This document shows, piece after piece, positions 53,919 to 64,000 of a stretch of 64,000 nt of DNA (position 1 is its first letter; every line of letters begins with the position of its first letter). This stretch comes from Rhodospirillales bacterium. GTDB taxonomy: Bacteria > Pseudomonadota > Alphaproteobacteria > Rhodospirillales > Casp-alpha2. The position numbers were made by a program, and so were the translations under genes. The stretch spans positions 37,675-101,674 of the forward strand of contig JAGLED010000004.1 of assembly GCA_023145215.1 (NCBI GenBank), given 5' to 3'. Under the pieces are notes generated by a model. The model did no database searches and was not told where the DNA came from. It saw only the letters and a program-made list of their open reading frames with translations.

Positions 53919-54617
53919 GTGGCTCAAGCGGGAAAGAAGGGCGGCGCGACGGCGGGGCGGCCCGCCTATGTGTGGGACCTGCCGACACGGCTGTTTCACT
54001 GGGGATTCGTCGGCGCAGTCGCGACGTCGCTGTGGACGTCCGAATTCGGCCCGATGAATATCCATCTGATTTCGGGGCATGTGGTTTTGGGCTTGCTGAT
54101 CTTCCGCATCGTGTGGGGCGTCATGGGCGGCCGGCACGCGCGTTTCTCCAATTTCGTCAAAGGCCCGGCCAAGGTCATCGAATATGCGAAGAAACTGAAA
54201 TCGGACGGTGCGAAGCCGCACCTTGGCCATAACCCGATGGGCGGCTGGTCGGTGCTGGCGATATTGTTGGTGCTGGCGGTGCAGACCGTGACCGGATTGT
54301 TTTCGAACGACGACATCCTGACCGAAGGGCCGCTCGCGGGCGAGGTTTCCAAATCGACCAGCGACTTCCTGACCTATATCCACCACCTGACGTCCAACGC
54401 CGTCTATGCGTTGATCGGCCTGCATCTGCTGGCGGTCGCATTTTACACGATCAAGGGTAATGCCATTATCGCCGCGATGATCAACGGACGGTCCAACGAC
54501 ATCGACGCCGGCGAGCCGGGCGTGCCGCCGGAAAGCGAGGCGGAGGGGAAACTCACGACCGCGATCACGCTTGCCGCGGTGGCGGCGGGGATCGCCTATG
54601 CGGTGATGAATTACTGA
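53919..54617 (+). CDS. Cytochrome b561-type membrane haem protein (second copy)
   Basis: GTG 53919 (VAQAGKKGGATAGRPAYVWD) follows GGAGGTGAC at the right spacing and is preferred to the track ATG 63 bases upstream; it gives 232 residues. Four or five helices with haem-ligand His (TRLFHWGFV, HLISGHVVLG, TYIHHLTSNAVY, IGLHLLAVAF) and the conserved HLGHNPMGGWSVLAIL loop. The C-terminal TTAITLAAVAAGIAYAVM adds one helix absent from the 44410 paralog. Convergent with a cytochrome c' gene; b561 plus cytochrome c' is a known electron-transfer pairing. Confidence 0.92.
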   Translation: MAQAGKKGGATAGRPAYVWDLPTRLFHWGFVGAVATSLWTSEFGPMNIHLISGHVVLGLLIFRIVWGVMGGRHARFSNFVKGPAKVIEYAKKLKSDGAKPHLGHNPMGGWSVLAILLVLAVQTVTGLFSNDDILTEGPLAGEVSKSTSDFLTYIHHLTSNAVYALIGLHLLAVAFYTIKGNAIIAAMINGRSNDIDAGEPGVPPESEAEGKLTTAITLAAVAAGIAYAVMNY

Positions 54618-54621
54618 AGCG

Positions 54622-54683
54622 GCCCCTCACCCGGCTCGCGCCGCTCGCCACCCTCTCCCGAGGGAGAGGGGGCAGGGTGAGGG
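54622..54683. repeat. CT/AG-rich inverted repeat, short form, copy B2
   Basis: CCCCTCACCCGG...CACCCTCTCCC facing GGGAGAGGGGGCAGGGTGAGGG. It is related to the short element nested in B1 (25489) and to B3 (60186). It lies between the convergent b561 and cytochrome c' genes. Confidence 0.7.
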
Positions 54684-54700
54684 AAAGCTAAAAAGCGAGA

Positions 54701-55159
54701 TCAGCTCTTTTCGCGGAAGCCGTCGTGGCAGGCCTTGCAGGCATTCTTGCCGAGCGCGCCGAGTGCGCCGCCGATGGCGGCCTTGTCACCCGACTTCGCC
54801 GCTTCGGCGAGGGCGTTGGAGTACTCGACGAACGCCGCCGTGACTTTCTTGAACTCGTCCGGCTTTTCCCAGACTTCCATCTTGGCTTCGGTCTTGCCGT
54901 CCATCGGGCCCGAGCCTTTCGGGAACGCAGTTTCGGTCGCCTTGGCGAGGCCCGCCATGGCGGAGGCGTGCGACGCGATGTCGCTCATGTCGCCGGCCTG
55001 ACCCTTGAGGATCATCGACATCCCCTTCATATGGCCGCCGACCGCCTTCATCACGGCCTTGCGGTATTCGATCGCTTCTTCGCCTGCGAATGCGGCGCTC
55101 GCCGTCGTCGCCAGGACGGCCGCGGCAATCGTCGATACCAGAATTCTCTTGAACTTCAT
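54701..55159 (-). CDS. Cytochrome c' (c-prime) periplasmic protein
   Basis: 152 residues with a signal peptide (TIAAAVLATTASAAFAG). The four-helix bundle ends in the c-type haem motif CKACH (KNACKACHDGFREKS), the C-terminal position typical of cytochrome c'. RKAVMKAVGGHMKGM is the N-terminal helix holding the usual distal region. Proposed roles of the family are NO binding and electron transfer. The start has a GAGAGACG leader and weak ribosome site. Confidence 0.94.
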   Translation of the reverse strand: MKFKRILVSTIAAAVLATTASAAFAGEEAIEYRKAVMKAVGGHMKGMSMILKGQAGDMSDIASHASAMAGLAKATETAFPKGSGPMDGKTEAKMEVWEKPDEFKKVTAAFVEYSNALAEAAKSGDKAAIGGALGALGKNACKACHDGFREKS

Positions 55160-55334
55160 CGTCTCTCACTCCTTCGGCAATCGGCTTTGGGCAATCATGT
55201 TGTCATTCGGCTGGCGGCGCTTTGCCGATTGCGTTAAGTATGGTGCCACCAGTGGCGGTGAATATATCCGCTGACGGGAATTTCCACGTATCACACTATT
55301 GTGAACGCAAACAACGGAGCAAGTCGCGTCCGCC

Positions 55335-55919
55335 ATGAGTTTCCCCTCGTCCATCGCCGTTTTCTGCGGATCCAAGCAGGGCAAAGACCCCGTCCAGATG
55401 GAGGTCGCCCGGACGCTCGGCCGGGGTATGGCCGAGCGCGGTATCCGGCTGATTTACGGCGGCGGCCGGGTCGGATTGATGGGGGCGCTCGCCGATTCAG
55501 TGCAGGAATCCGGCGGCAAGGTGACGGGTGTCATCCCCGAATTCCTGATGAAGCGCGAGGTCGGCAACGCCGCCGTCGATACGCTCGAGGTCACGGACAG
55601 CATGCACAGCCGCAAGCGTCGCATGTTCGAACTCGCCGACGCCTTCGTGACGCTCGCGGGTGGGTTGGGGACGCTGGACGAAACGATCGAGATCATTACC
55701 TGGAAGCAGCTTCAACTGCACGCCAAGCCGATCGTCATCATCAACGTGGACGGCTATTGGGATTTCCTGAGATCGGCGACGGCGGATTTCATGAACGCGG
55801 GTTTCGCGTATGCCAGCGATGCCGATCTTTTCGACATGGTGCCGGACGTCGCCGGGGCCTTCAAGGTGCTGTCGGATACCATGCCCGGTACTGGCGGGGG
55901 GCTGGAGGACCGGTTTTGA
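55335..55919 (+). CDS. LOG family protein (cytokinin riboside monophosphate phosphoribohydrolase-like)
   Basis: 194 residues. SIAVFCGSKQG, RLIYGGGRVGLMGALAD and TLAGGLGTLDETIEIITWKQL match the LOG/TIGR00730 nucleotide-hydrolase family; the usual PGGxGTxxE appears as AGGLGTLDE. It likely hydrolyses the N-glycosidic bond of AMP or other nucleoside monophosphates. The stop overlaps the next start by 4 bases. Confidence 0.93.
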   Translation: MSFPSSIAVFCGSKQGKDPVQMEVARTLGRGMAERGIRLIYGGGRVGLMGALADSVQESGGKVTGVIPEFLMKREVGNAAVDTLEVTDSMHSRKRRMFELADAFVTLAGGLGTLDETIEIITWKQLQLHAKPIVIINVDGYWDFLRSATADFMNAGFAYASDADLFDMVPDVAGAFKVLSDTMPGTGGGLEDRF

Positions 55920-56899
55920 CCCGCCCGATCCCGACCGTCGATCTTGCGAATATGAACGAGGCCGAAGCGGCGCGGGCCGTCGACCGGGCGTGCCGCGAGG
56001 ACGGCTTTTTCTACGTCGCCGGGCATGGCGTCGATACGGCCCTGATATCGGGAATTTTCGATGCCATGGCGTCGTTCTTCGCCGCGGCGCCGGATTTCAA
56101 ACAGCGTTACCACATCCGCCATTCGCACCCGCACCAGCGCGGTTACGTGCCGGTCTTCGAGGAGCATCTGGGCGAGGATCACGCACCCGATTTCAAGGAA
56201 AGCTTCGATCTCGGCGTCGACCGTGCGCCGGACCACCCGGACGTGGTCGCGAAAAAGCCGTTCGCCGCGCCCAACGTCTGGCCGGACCTGGACGGATTCC
56301 GGGAAACGGTCGAGGCTTATCATGCCGAGATGATCCGCCTCGGCGACGACCTGGTCATGTTGACCGCCATCGGTCTCGGTCTCGATGCCGATTATTTCGA
56401 TGATGCGATGAGCGACCCGGTCGCGAACCTGCGTCTGCTCCACTATCCGCCGCGCGATGACGACGGAACGACGACCGGCTGCGGGCCGCACACCGACTAC
56501 GGCTTTCTGACGGTCCTTGCCCAGGATCACGTCGGCGGCCTCGAGATCGAGGGCGAAGGGGGCGATTGGATTTACGTGCCGCCGGTCGAAAACGCCTTCG
56601 TCGTCAATCTGGGCGATCTGCTGACCCGCTGGACGGCGGGATTGTATCGCGCGCGCCGTCACCGTGTCGTGGGCAATCAGGCCGGCGAGCGCTATTCGAT
56701 CCCGTTCTTCCTCGACCCCAATGTCGATGCGATGGTCGAAACCGTCCCCACATGCCGCCACTTGCCGGGCGCGGATGCGCCGCCGGTCTCGGCCGGGGCG
56801 TTCCTGCAGAGCCGCTTCGACGACACCTTCACGTACCGGGAAAACACCGGCGAACCCCTTGCCAGCCAAGGCCTTGAACCGTATGTTGCGCCGCAATAA
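55916..56899 (+). CDS. Isopenicillin N synthase-like 2-oxoglutarate/Fe(II) dioxygenase
   Basis: 327 residues from TTG 55916, 6 nt after GGAGG; the track ORF starts far upstream in the wrong frame of the LOG gene. DIOX_N domain (IPTVDLANMNEAEAARAVDRACREDGFFYVAGHG) and 2OG-FeII_Oxy domain with CGPHTDYGFLT (H-x-D), YRARRHRVV (second His) and ERYSIPFF (R-x-S for 2-oxoglutarate). Substrate unknown. Coupled to the LOG gene by a 4-base overlap, and a possible read-through into icd 60 bases downstream. Confidence 0.92.
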   Translation: MTRPIPTVDLANMNEAEAARAVDRACREDGFFYVAGHGVDTALISGIFDAMASFFAAAPDFKQRYHIRHSHPHQRGYVPVFEEHLGEDHAPDFKESFDLGVDRAPDHPDVVAKKPFAAPNVWPDLDGFRETVEAYHAEMIRLGDDLVMLTAIGLGLDADYFDDAMSDPVANLRLLHYPPRDDDGTTTGCGPHTDYGFLTVLAQDHVGGLEIEGEGGDWIYVPPVENAFVVNLGDLLTRWTAGLYRARRHRVVGNQAGERYSIPFFLDPNVDAMVETVPTCRHLPGADAPPVSAGAFLQSRFDDTFTYRENTGEPLASQGLEPYVAPQ

Positions 56900-56958
56900 G
56901 CGCGGGGTAGCGGCACGGCCTGCCTGAGGGCCGGGCGCAAGGTCAGGAGTATCAGCCC

Positions 56959-58179
56959 ATGTCGAAGATCGAAGTCAAAAATCCGGTCGTCGAGCTCGAC
57001 GGCGATGAAATGACGCGGATCATCTGGGAGTTCATCAAGGACAAGCTGATCCTCCCTTATCTGCATATCGATCTGAAGTACTACGACCTCAGCGTTCAGA
57101 AGCGCGATGAAACCGACGATCAGATCACCATCGACGCCGCCAACGCGATCAAGGAATTCGGGGTCGGCGTCAAGTGCGCGACGATCACGCCGGACGAGCA
57201 GCGGGTCGAGGAATTCGGCCTGAAAAAGATGTGGCGTTCGCCGAACGGGACGATCCGCAACATCCTGGGCGGCACCGTGTTCCGCCAACCGATCATCTGC
57301 AAGAATGTGCCGCGCCTGGTGCCGGGCTGGACCAAACCCATCGTCATCGGCCGTCATGCCTTCGGCGATCAGTACCGGGCCACGGATTTCCTGTTCCCGG
57401 GGAAGGGCAAACTGGTGATGCGGTTCGAACCGGAAGACGGTTCCGAACCCATCGAGCGCGAGGTCTTCGACGCGCCGTCGGCCGGCGTCGCGATGGGGAT
57501 GTATAACCTCGATGAATCGATCAAGGGCTTCGCGCGGGCGTGCCTGAACTACGCACTCGGGCTCAAGTGGCCGCTGTATCTCTCGACCAAAAACACGATC
57601 CTCAAGGCCTACGACGGGCGCTTCAAGGACCTGTTCGAGGAAATCTACGAGACCGAGTTCAAGGATCAGTTCGAAAAAGCCGGTATCACGTATCAGCATC
57701 GCCTGATCGACGACATGGTCGCGTGTGCGATGAAGTGGGAAGGCGGTTTCGTCTGGGCCTGCAAGAACTACGACGGCGACGTGCAGTCCGATACCGTCGC
57801 GCAGGGGTTCGGTTCGCTGGGCTTGATGACGTCGGTGCTGCTGACGCCGGACGGCAAGACGGTCGAGGCGGAGGCCGCGCACGGCACCGTGACGCGCCAC
57901 TACCGCCAGCACCAGCAGGGCAAGGAGACGTCGACCAACCCGATCGCGTCGATCTTCGCCTGGACCCGCGCGCTCAGCTACCGCGGCAAGTTCGACGACA
58001 CCCCGGAAGTCACCAGGTTCGCCGAGACGCTGGAAAAAGTCTGTATCGACAGTGTCGAGAAGGGCGCCATGACCAAGGACCTCGCACTCCTCGTCGGCCC
58101 CGATCAGGGCTGGATGACGACGCAGCAGTTCCTCGCCAAGCTCGACGATAATCTGAAAGCGGAAATGGATAAGGGCTGA
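56959..58179 (+). CDS. icd: NADP-dependent isocitrate dehydrogenase, dimeric eukaryotic-type
   Basis: 406 residues, start ATG 56959 with AGGAGT upstream. [26 protein letters not shown] opens the type II (mitochondrial-like) [41 protein letters not shown] contains the isocitrate-binding Arg residues and substrate loop, and [31 protein letters not shown] the NADP-binding region. TCA-cycle enzyme making 2-oxoglutarate and NADPH. A second, unrelated NADP-IDH is encoded 3 kb downstream. Confidence 0.96.
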   Translation: MSKIEVKNPVVELDGDEMTRIIWEFIKDKLILPYLHIDLKYYDLSVQKRDETDDQITIDAANAIKEFGVGVKCATITPDEQRVEEFGLKKMWRSPNGTIRNILGGTVFRQPIICKNVPRLVPGWTKPIVIGRHAFGDQYRATDFLFPGKGKLVMRFEPEDGSEPIEREVFDAPSAGVAMGMYNLDESIKGFARACLNYALGLKWPLYLSTKNTILKAYDGRFKDLFEEIYETEFKDQFEKAGITYQHRLIDDMVACAMKWEGGFVWACKNYDGDVQSDTVAQGFGSLGLMTSVLLTPDGKTVEAEAAHGTVTRHYRQHQQGKETSTNPIASIFAWTRALSYRGKFDDTPEVTRFAETLEKVCIDSVEKGAMTKDLALLVGPDQGWMTTQQFLAKLDDNLKAEMDKG

Positions 58180-58216
58180 CGGAAGGCCTTACTCGTCGTC
58201 TGAACTTGTTCGAGGT

Positions 58217-58315
58217 CATGCTTCGAGACAGCCCTGCGGGCTTCCTCAGCATGAGGTGATTGTTATATAGTATTCCCTCATCCTGAGGAGCGGCGGAGCC
58301 GCGTCTCGAAGGATG
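58217..58315. repeat. REP-like inverted doublet, copy A2
   Basis: CATGCTTCGAGACAGCCCTGCGGGCTTCCTCAGCATGAGG, a 20-base AT-rich spacer, then CCTCATCCTGAGGAGCGGCGGAGCCGCGTCTCGAAGGATG, i.e. two hairpins in opposite orientation. Same design as copies at 22402, 59221 and 63541. Confidence 0.85.
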
Positions 58316-58327
58316 CCGAGGGCCCCC

Positions 58328-59212
58328 ATGCGTATTCGCTTTCTCCCTGTTCTGATCGTGCTACTCACTATGCTGACGCTCACCAACCAGCCGCCGTACG
58401 CGCGGGCGGCGGGGATGGATGACTACGTCGCCGAGGCGGAAACGGTGCTGCAGCGCCTGCGCGGCGAGATGATGCAGGAGATGGTCAACGCCCAGCAAAA
58501 GGGCCCGGCCGCGGCGATCGACGTTTGCCGGCATCTGGCGCCCGAGATCAACGCGAAGATCGAGGCCGAGACGGGCTGGACGCTCCGGCGTACCGGGCTG
58601 CGGGTGCGCAACCCGGCGAACGCCCCGATAGATGACGAAGAATCCCTGATGCGCTCTTTCGAGCTCAAGGCGATGGCCGGCCAGCCGCTGCAACTGCTGC
58701 GCACGGCGCGGATCATCGAACGCGACGGCAAGAAGGTGTTTCACCTGATCCAGGCGGTGCCGATGTTCGACACCTGCCTCGGCTGTCACGGCTCGAATAT
58801 CGACCCGGTGACGCTCAAGCGGATCAAGGAACTCTATCCCGATGACAATGCCACCGGGTACAAGGTCGGTGACATCCGGGGGGCGTTCTCGCTTTATAAA
58901 CCCCTCGATGCCTTTGCCGATAAACCTGCACCGGGGCGGGCGACGCTGGCGTCGCTCGGTTACAAGCCGACGCGCGATCCCGCCGCCAAGGGCGATGCGA
59001 CCGTCGGCGAGGGGCTTTACAAACGCTATTGCGAGAAGTGCCACGCACCGGCCGATCTGGCGCGGCACGTCTTTCCCGAACCGGAGAAGAAACCCGATGC
59101 GGACGTGTGCCGGTTTCTCGAAAATCACGGCATGACCAAGGGGCAGCAAGACTGCGACGTGACGGCGTATCTCAAGGACGTCGCGCGCTTTCTCAAGGCG
59201 CACGGGCAGTAG
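58328..59212 (+). CDS. Periplasmic di-haem c-type protein with DUF3365 (Tll0287-like) domain
   Basis: 294 residues from ATG 58328 with a signal peptide (FLPVLIVLLTMLTLTNQPPYARAA). The N-terminal ~165 residues match the DUF3365 sensor-like domain with haem motif CLGCH (FDTCLGCHGSNI). The second half is a cytochrome c-like domain with CEKCH (YCEKCHAPADLARH). Probably an electron-transfer or gas/redox-sensing protein of the periplasm. The two domains could be separated by the Pro-rich linker near 205-215. No signalling output domain. Confidence 0.9.
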   Translation: MRIRFLPVLIVLLTMLTLTNQPPYARAAGMDDYVAEAETVLQRLRGEMMQEMVNAQQKGPAAAIDVCRHLAPEINAKIEAETGWTLRRTGLRVRNPANAPIDDEESLMRSFELKAMAGQPLQLLRTARIIERDGKKVFHLIQAVPMFDTCLGCHGSNIDPVTLKRIKELYPDDNATGYKVGDIRGAFSLYKPLDAFADKPAPGRATLASLGYKPTRDPAAKGDATVGEGLYKRYCEKCHAPADLARHVFPEPEKKPDADVCRFLENHGMTKGQQDCDVTAYLKDVARFLKAHGQ

Positions 59213-59220
59213 GATTTCCC

Positions 59221-59310
59221 TGCTTCGAGACGGCCTGACGGCCTCCTCAGCATGAGGATGTTATTTGATCCCTCATCCTGAGGCGCGGTGTAGCCGCGTC
59301 TCGAAAGATT
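59221..59310. repeat. REP-like inverted doublet, copy A3
   Basis: TGCTTCGAGACGGCCTGACGGCCTCCTCAGCATGAGG, short spacer, then CCTCATCCTGAGGCGCGGTGTAGCCGCGTCTCGAAAGATT. Starts 9 bases after the stop of the haem protein gene. Confidence 0.85.
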
Positions 59311-59375
59311 GGCCTTCCGATCATTCTCCGCCAATATGCACCTCACAAAAAACGAACAATGCTTGGGGAACATCA

Positions 59376-60176
59376 ATGACGGGCAGACTGGAAGGTAAGG
59401 TCGCGATCATCACGGGCGCGGGATGCGTCGGACCGGGCTGGGGCAACGGGCGCGCCGAGTGCGTCCGCTTCGCCCAGGAAGGCGCGAAGATTTTCGCCGT
59501 CGATCTGAAAGCCGAACAGATGGACGAGACGCTCGAGAAAGTCGCCGACTTCGGCGGCGAGATCGAAACATTTCTTTGCGACGTCACCGACAAATCGCAG
59601 GTCGATGCGATGGTGGCGGCCTGCATCGAACGCTACGGGCGCGTCGATATCCTAATCAACAACGTCGGCGGCTCGGCGCGCGGTGGCCCGGTCGAGATGG
59701 ACGAGGACACCTGGGACCAGCAGATGGCGTTCAACGTGAAATCCGTCTACCTGTGCTGCAAGGCGGTGCTGCCGCACATGGAAGAGCAGGGTTCGGGCGT
59801 GATCATCAACACCGGCTCGTCGGCGGGGCTGCGCTGGACGGGTGTGCCGCAGTCGGCTTATGCGGCGGCCAAGGCGGGGATCGTGCATTTCTCGCGCGTG
59901 CTCGGTGTCCAGTATGCCCCCAAGGGCATCCGCGTCTGCACCGTCATCCCGGGCCAGATGCACACGCCGATGGTGGCCGCGCGGCTCGCCGGTCAGAACG
60001 CCGATGGCGACGTCGAAGGGCTGCTGAAGAAACGTCAGGCGCGCATTCCGCTGGGATTCATGGGCGACGGTCGCGACATCGCCAACGCGGCACTGTTTTT
60101 ATGCTCGGACGAGGCGCGCTTCATCACCGCGACGGAACTCGTCGTCGACGGCGGCATGACGGCCCGGTGCGATTAG
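59376..60176 (+). CDS. Short-chain dehydrogenase/reductase (SDR)
   Basis: 266 residues from ATG 59376 (MTGRLEGKVAIITGAGCVG); the track start at 59265 runs through a repeat. Nucleotide-binding GAGCVGPGWGNG (a longer variant of the glycine loop), LINNVGGS (NNAG-type motif), catalytic Ser in INTGSSAG and YAAAK (SAYAAAKAG). An acidic end in FAVDLK suggests NAD(H). C-terminal TATELVVDGGMTARCD is typical. Substrate unknown. Confidence 0.93.
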   Translation: MTGRLEGKVAIITGAGCVGPGWGNGRAECVRFAQEGAKIFAVDLKAEQMDETLEKVADFGGEIETFLCDVTDKSQVDAMVAACIERYGRVDILINNVGGSARGGPVEMDEDTWDQQMAFNVKSVYLCCKAVLPHMEEQGSGVIINTGSSAGLRWTGVPQSAYAAAKAGIVHFSRVLGVQYAPKGIRVCTVIPGQMHTPMVAARLAGQNADGDVEGLLKKRQARIPLGFMGDGRDIANAALFLCSDEARFITATELVVDGGMTARCD

Positions 60177-60185
60177 AGGCTGCTG

Positions 60186-60230
60186 CCCCTCTCCCTGGGG
60201 AGAGGGTGGCGCGTAGCGCCGGGTGAAGGG
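60186..60230. repeat. CT/AG-rich inverted repeat, short form, copy B3
   Basis: CCCCTCTCCCTGGGGAGAGGGTGGCGCGTAGCGCCGGGTGAAGGG: two inverted modules in 45 bases, squeezed between the convergent SDR and rhodanese genes. Confidence 0.7.
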
Positions 60231-60231
60231 C

Positions 60232-60762
60232 TCAGTTCTTTGCCCGGTTCCACGGCATCATCATGATGACGTTGGCCAGCATGCACGTGCCGGTCACGCC
60301 GGCGGTCAGGAGGCCAAGGCCGATCGCACCCAGCACATAAGGCGCAAACGACATGCCCATCCAGGCGAGCACGGCGAACAATATGATCAGCGTGCCGACG
60401 GTGATCTGCACCTGGCGCGGGATGCTGATGGTGTAGACGCCGTGTTGGCCGTGCTTGTTGACGACGGGCAGACCCGCCGACATCCAACTGTTCAGGCCGC
60501 CTTCGAGGATCTTCGGATTGTTCAGGCCGCCCTGCTCAAGATCGTTGGCGGCGCGCATCGTCCGCATGCCGGACGTGCAATAGAAAATGGCTTCGCGGCC
60601 ATCGAGCGTCGCCGCCAGGGCGTCGTCGATTTCGCCGTTCGGGACCAGCATCGCGCCCGGCAGGTGCGTATCTGCGAATTCGTCCTCGCTACGGATATCC
60701 AGCAGAATGGCCTTGTGATCCTTGATCAAGGCGTCTGCGTCGCGGGGGGCAATGGTTTGCAT
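60232..60762 (-). CDS. Membrane-anchored rhodanese with DUF2892 tail
   Basis: 176 residues from ATG 60762 (AAGGTG upstream); the track starts 9 bases earlier. A rhodanese domain with active-site Cys in FYCTSGMRT and a LLDIRSEDEFADTHLPGAMLV opening is followed by two helices of the DUF2892 type (VGTLIILFAVLAWMGM and GAIGLGLLTAGVTGTCMLAN). Such fusions handle persulfide sulfur at the inner membrane and are often under BigR/SqrR-type regulators. An AT-rich dyad sits just upstream. Confidence 0.93.
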   Translation of the reverse strand: MQTIAPRDADALIKDHKAILLDIRSEDEFADTHLPGAMLVPNGEIDDALAATLDGREAIFYCTSGMRTMRAANDLEQGGLNNPKILEGGLNSWMSAGLPVVNKHGQHGVYTISIPRQVQITVGTLIILFAVLAWMGMSFAPYVLGAIGLGLLTAGVTGTCMLANVIMMMPWNRAKN

Positions 60763-60782
60763 AAGGGACACCTTTGTATTCG

Positions 60783-60815
60783 TGAATTACATTATATAAT
60801 TAATGAATATGTTAT
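60783..60815 (-). promoter_or_regulatory. AT-rich dyad upstream of rhodanese gene, possible operator
   Basis: The perfect palindrome ATTATATAAT lies inside ACATTATATAATTAATGAATATGT, about 30 bases before the rhodanese start. AT-rich imperfect palindromes at this place are used by BigR/SqrR-like ArsR-family persulfide sensors to control rhodanese operons. The regulator gene is not in the window. Confidence 0.4.
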
Positions 60816-60963
60816 CGATTGCAAGTGCCGGAACCGGGGAACTGTCATGCGTCAGATGCAAAGGTCATCCGATGATCGCGCCAATTTGCACTGATAGGCG
60901 GACCGCCGCGCCGTCAGGGTGAATCGGGTTCGGCACGAAACGCCCAAGTTCTCCTCGATGCTG

Positions 60964-63385
<2,422 letters not shown>

Positions 63386-63395
63386 TAACGATAAT

Positions 63396-63503
63396 CCCCC
63401 TCACCTAACCTCTCCCCCTGGAGGGGGAGAGGGAAGAGTTCGGAATGCGTTTCGACAGGGTCCCTCTTCCCCTGTTTGCTGGGGGAGAGGACAGGTGAGG
63501 GGG
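63396..63503. repeat. MITE-like CT/AG-rich element, copy B5
   Basis: The cleanest copy: CCCCCTCACCTAACCTCTCC at one end and GGGGGAGAGGACAGGTGAGG GGG at the other form a long terminal inverted repeat, with an internal CCCCCTGGAGGGGG stem and the spacer ...GCGTTTCGACAGGGTCCC. Confidence 0.88.
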
Positions 63504-63540
63504 TGTTTCGTTATTCCGTCACCGTGAACTCGATTGGGGG

Positions 63541-63659
63541 CATGCTTCGAGACGGCCTGACGGCCTCCTCAGCATGAGGGTTTATGATCCTCGTCCTCAC
63601 GGCCTCCATTTACAGCCCTCATCCTGAGGAGCGAGCAGCGCGAGCGTCTCGAAGGATGC
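63541..63659. repeat. REP-like inverted doublet, copy A4
   Basis: CATGCTTCGAGACGGCCTGACGGCCTCCTCAGCATGAGG, a longer 40-base spacer, then CCTCATCCTGAGGAGCGAGCAGCGCGAGCGTCTCGAAGGATG. Confidence 0.85.
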
Positions 63660-63703
63660 TATGGATGTTGAATAACGTTCAGCATGACAATGTTGTCGTG
63701 GGG

Positions 63704-64000
63704 CTACTTCCTGAACCCGCGGCCTTTGCCGATGGCGGTGTCGCCGAACTTGGCGCGGACGGCATCGATGGCGTCGGCGACCTTGACCCGCTTGCCGCGG
63801 TCCGGGTCCGCCAGATCGGGCTGATCCGCCTGATCGCCGGGTAACAGGCGTTCCGCACCCACCCCGATCAGGCGATAGAGCTTCTTGCCGTCGGCTTCGC
63901 CCATTAGCAAAGCTTCGGCGGCCTTGTAGATTTCGTCGGCGAGCTTGGTCGGCCCGGCGAGCTTTCTGGACCGTGTCACCAGTTTGAAGTCGGCGGATTT
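63704..64000 (-). CDS. dinB: DNA polymerase IV (Y-family), C-terminal end only
   Basis: The minus strand from the window edge reads KSADFKLVTRSRKLAGPT..., then IYKAAEALL, KLYRLIGVGAERLL and VADAIDAVRAKFGDTAIGKGRGFRK, 98 residues to the stop. The TRSR...PT, YRLIGVG and AIDAVRAKFG blocks are the little-finger domain and C-terminus of DinB-type polymerases. The catalytic part lies outside the window. Confidence 0.88.
   Translation of the reverse strand, partial: KSADFKLVTRSRKLAGPTKLADEIYKAAEALLMGEADGKKLYRLIGVGAERLLPGDQADQPDLADPDRGKRVKVADAIDAVRAKFGDTAIGKGRGFRK

Larger units (their letters stand above)
63386..63703. other. Repeat-filled intergenic region
   Basis: About 320 bases between convergent genes, almost entirely repeats: copy B5 (63396-63503) and copy A4 (63541-63659). 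No gene recognised. Confidence 0.7.

Overview
The window is a GC-rich, densely coded stretch of what looks like an alphaproteobacterial chromosome, probably a marine or Rhodospirillales-type organism. This inference rests on gene content: non-pyrrolysine MttB-family methyltransferase, SoxBDAG, BCCT transporter, kaiBC, NADP-isocitrate dehydrogenases, cbtAB, pssA/psd, and several families of short intergenic palindromes. Genus cannot be decided from the sequence alone. No rRNA, tRNA, CRISPR array, transposase or integrase was recognised.

Layout. (1) 1-5.3 kb, minus strand: a corrinoid protein (cut by the window edge), a BCCT betaine-type transporter and a dimethylglycine/sarcosine dehydrogenase. 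(2) 5.5-7.4 kb: a TauD-type dioxygenase coupled to an arginase/agmatinase-family hydrolase. (3) 7.4-9.5 kb: a conserved hypothetical gene, then cbtB-cbtA under a cobalamin riboswitch. (4) 9.5-19 kb: an ammonium transporter-histidine kinase fusion, a Na/phosphate symporter homolog, UPF0178, a GAF/HD-GYP protein, UbiD and an MttB-family methyltransferase. (5) 19-25.7 kb: small envelope and hypothetical genes, an FAH-family hydrolase, yqaA, and a DsbD-alpha/thioredoxin pair bracketed by two copies of the yqaA 3' end. (6) 25.7-31 kb: the sarcosine oxidase operon soxB-soxD-soxA-soxG. (7) 31-35.6 kb: two Sel1/TPR proteins, a truncated AsmA-like gene whose 3' tail reappears after the next gene, a PAS protein and an AhpD-like protein. 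(8) 36.2-39.9 kb: kaiB-kaiC and a membrane class III nucleotide cyclase overlapping kaiC. (9) 40-46.3 kb: a multi-rhodanese protein, a two-component system divergent from a PepSY protein and cytochrome b561, a 51-aa gene missing from the ORF track, and a LysR regulator. (10) 46.5-55.2 kb: an RND efflux pair, pssA/psd, a LysM protein, a b561 and a cytochrome c'. (11) 55.3-64 kb: a LOG-family protein, an IPNS-like dioxygenase, dimeric icd, a haem protein, an SDR, a membrane rhodanese, monomeric NADP-IDH and the C-terminal end of dinB.

How the genes work together. The clearest metabolic theme is stepwise demethylation of methylated glycines: uptake (BCCT), corrinoid-dependent methyl removal (MttB homolog plus corrinoid protein), dimethylglycine to sarcosine (flavoprotein with a folate domain), sarcosine to glycine (SoxBDAG), and cobalt supply under B12 control (cbtAB). 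The most unusual regulatory unit is kaiB-kaiC-cyclase, which suggests a KaiA-less timer coupled to cyclic nucleotide signalling. The most unusual structural feature is a repeated architecture in which a gene or gene pair is flanked by two copies of the 3' end of the upstream gene; it is seen twice. Intergenic spaces carry REP-like inverted doublets and MITE-like CT/AG-rich elements.
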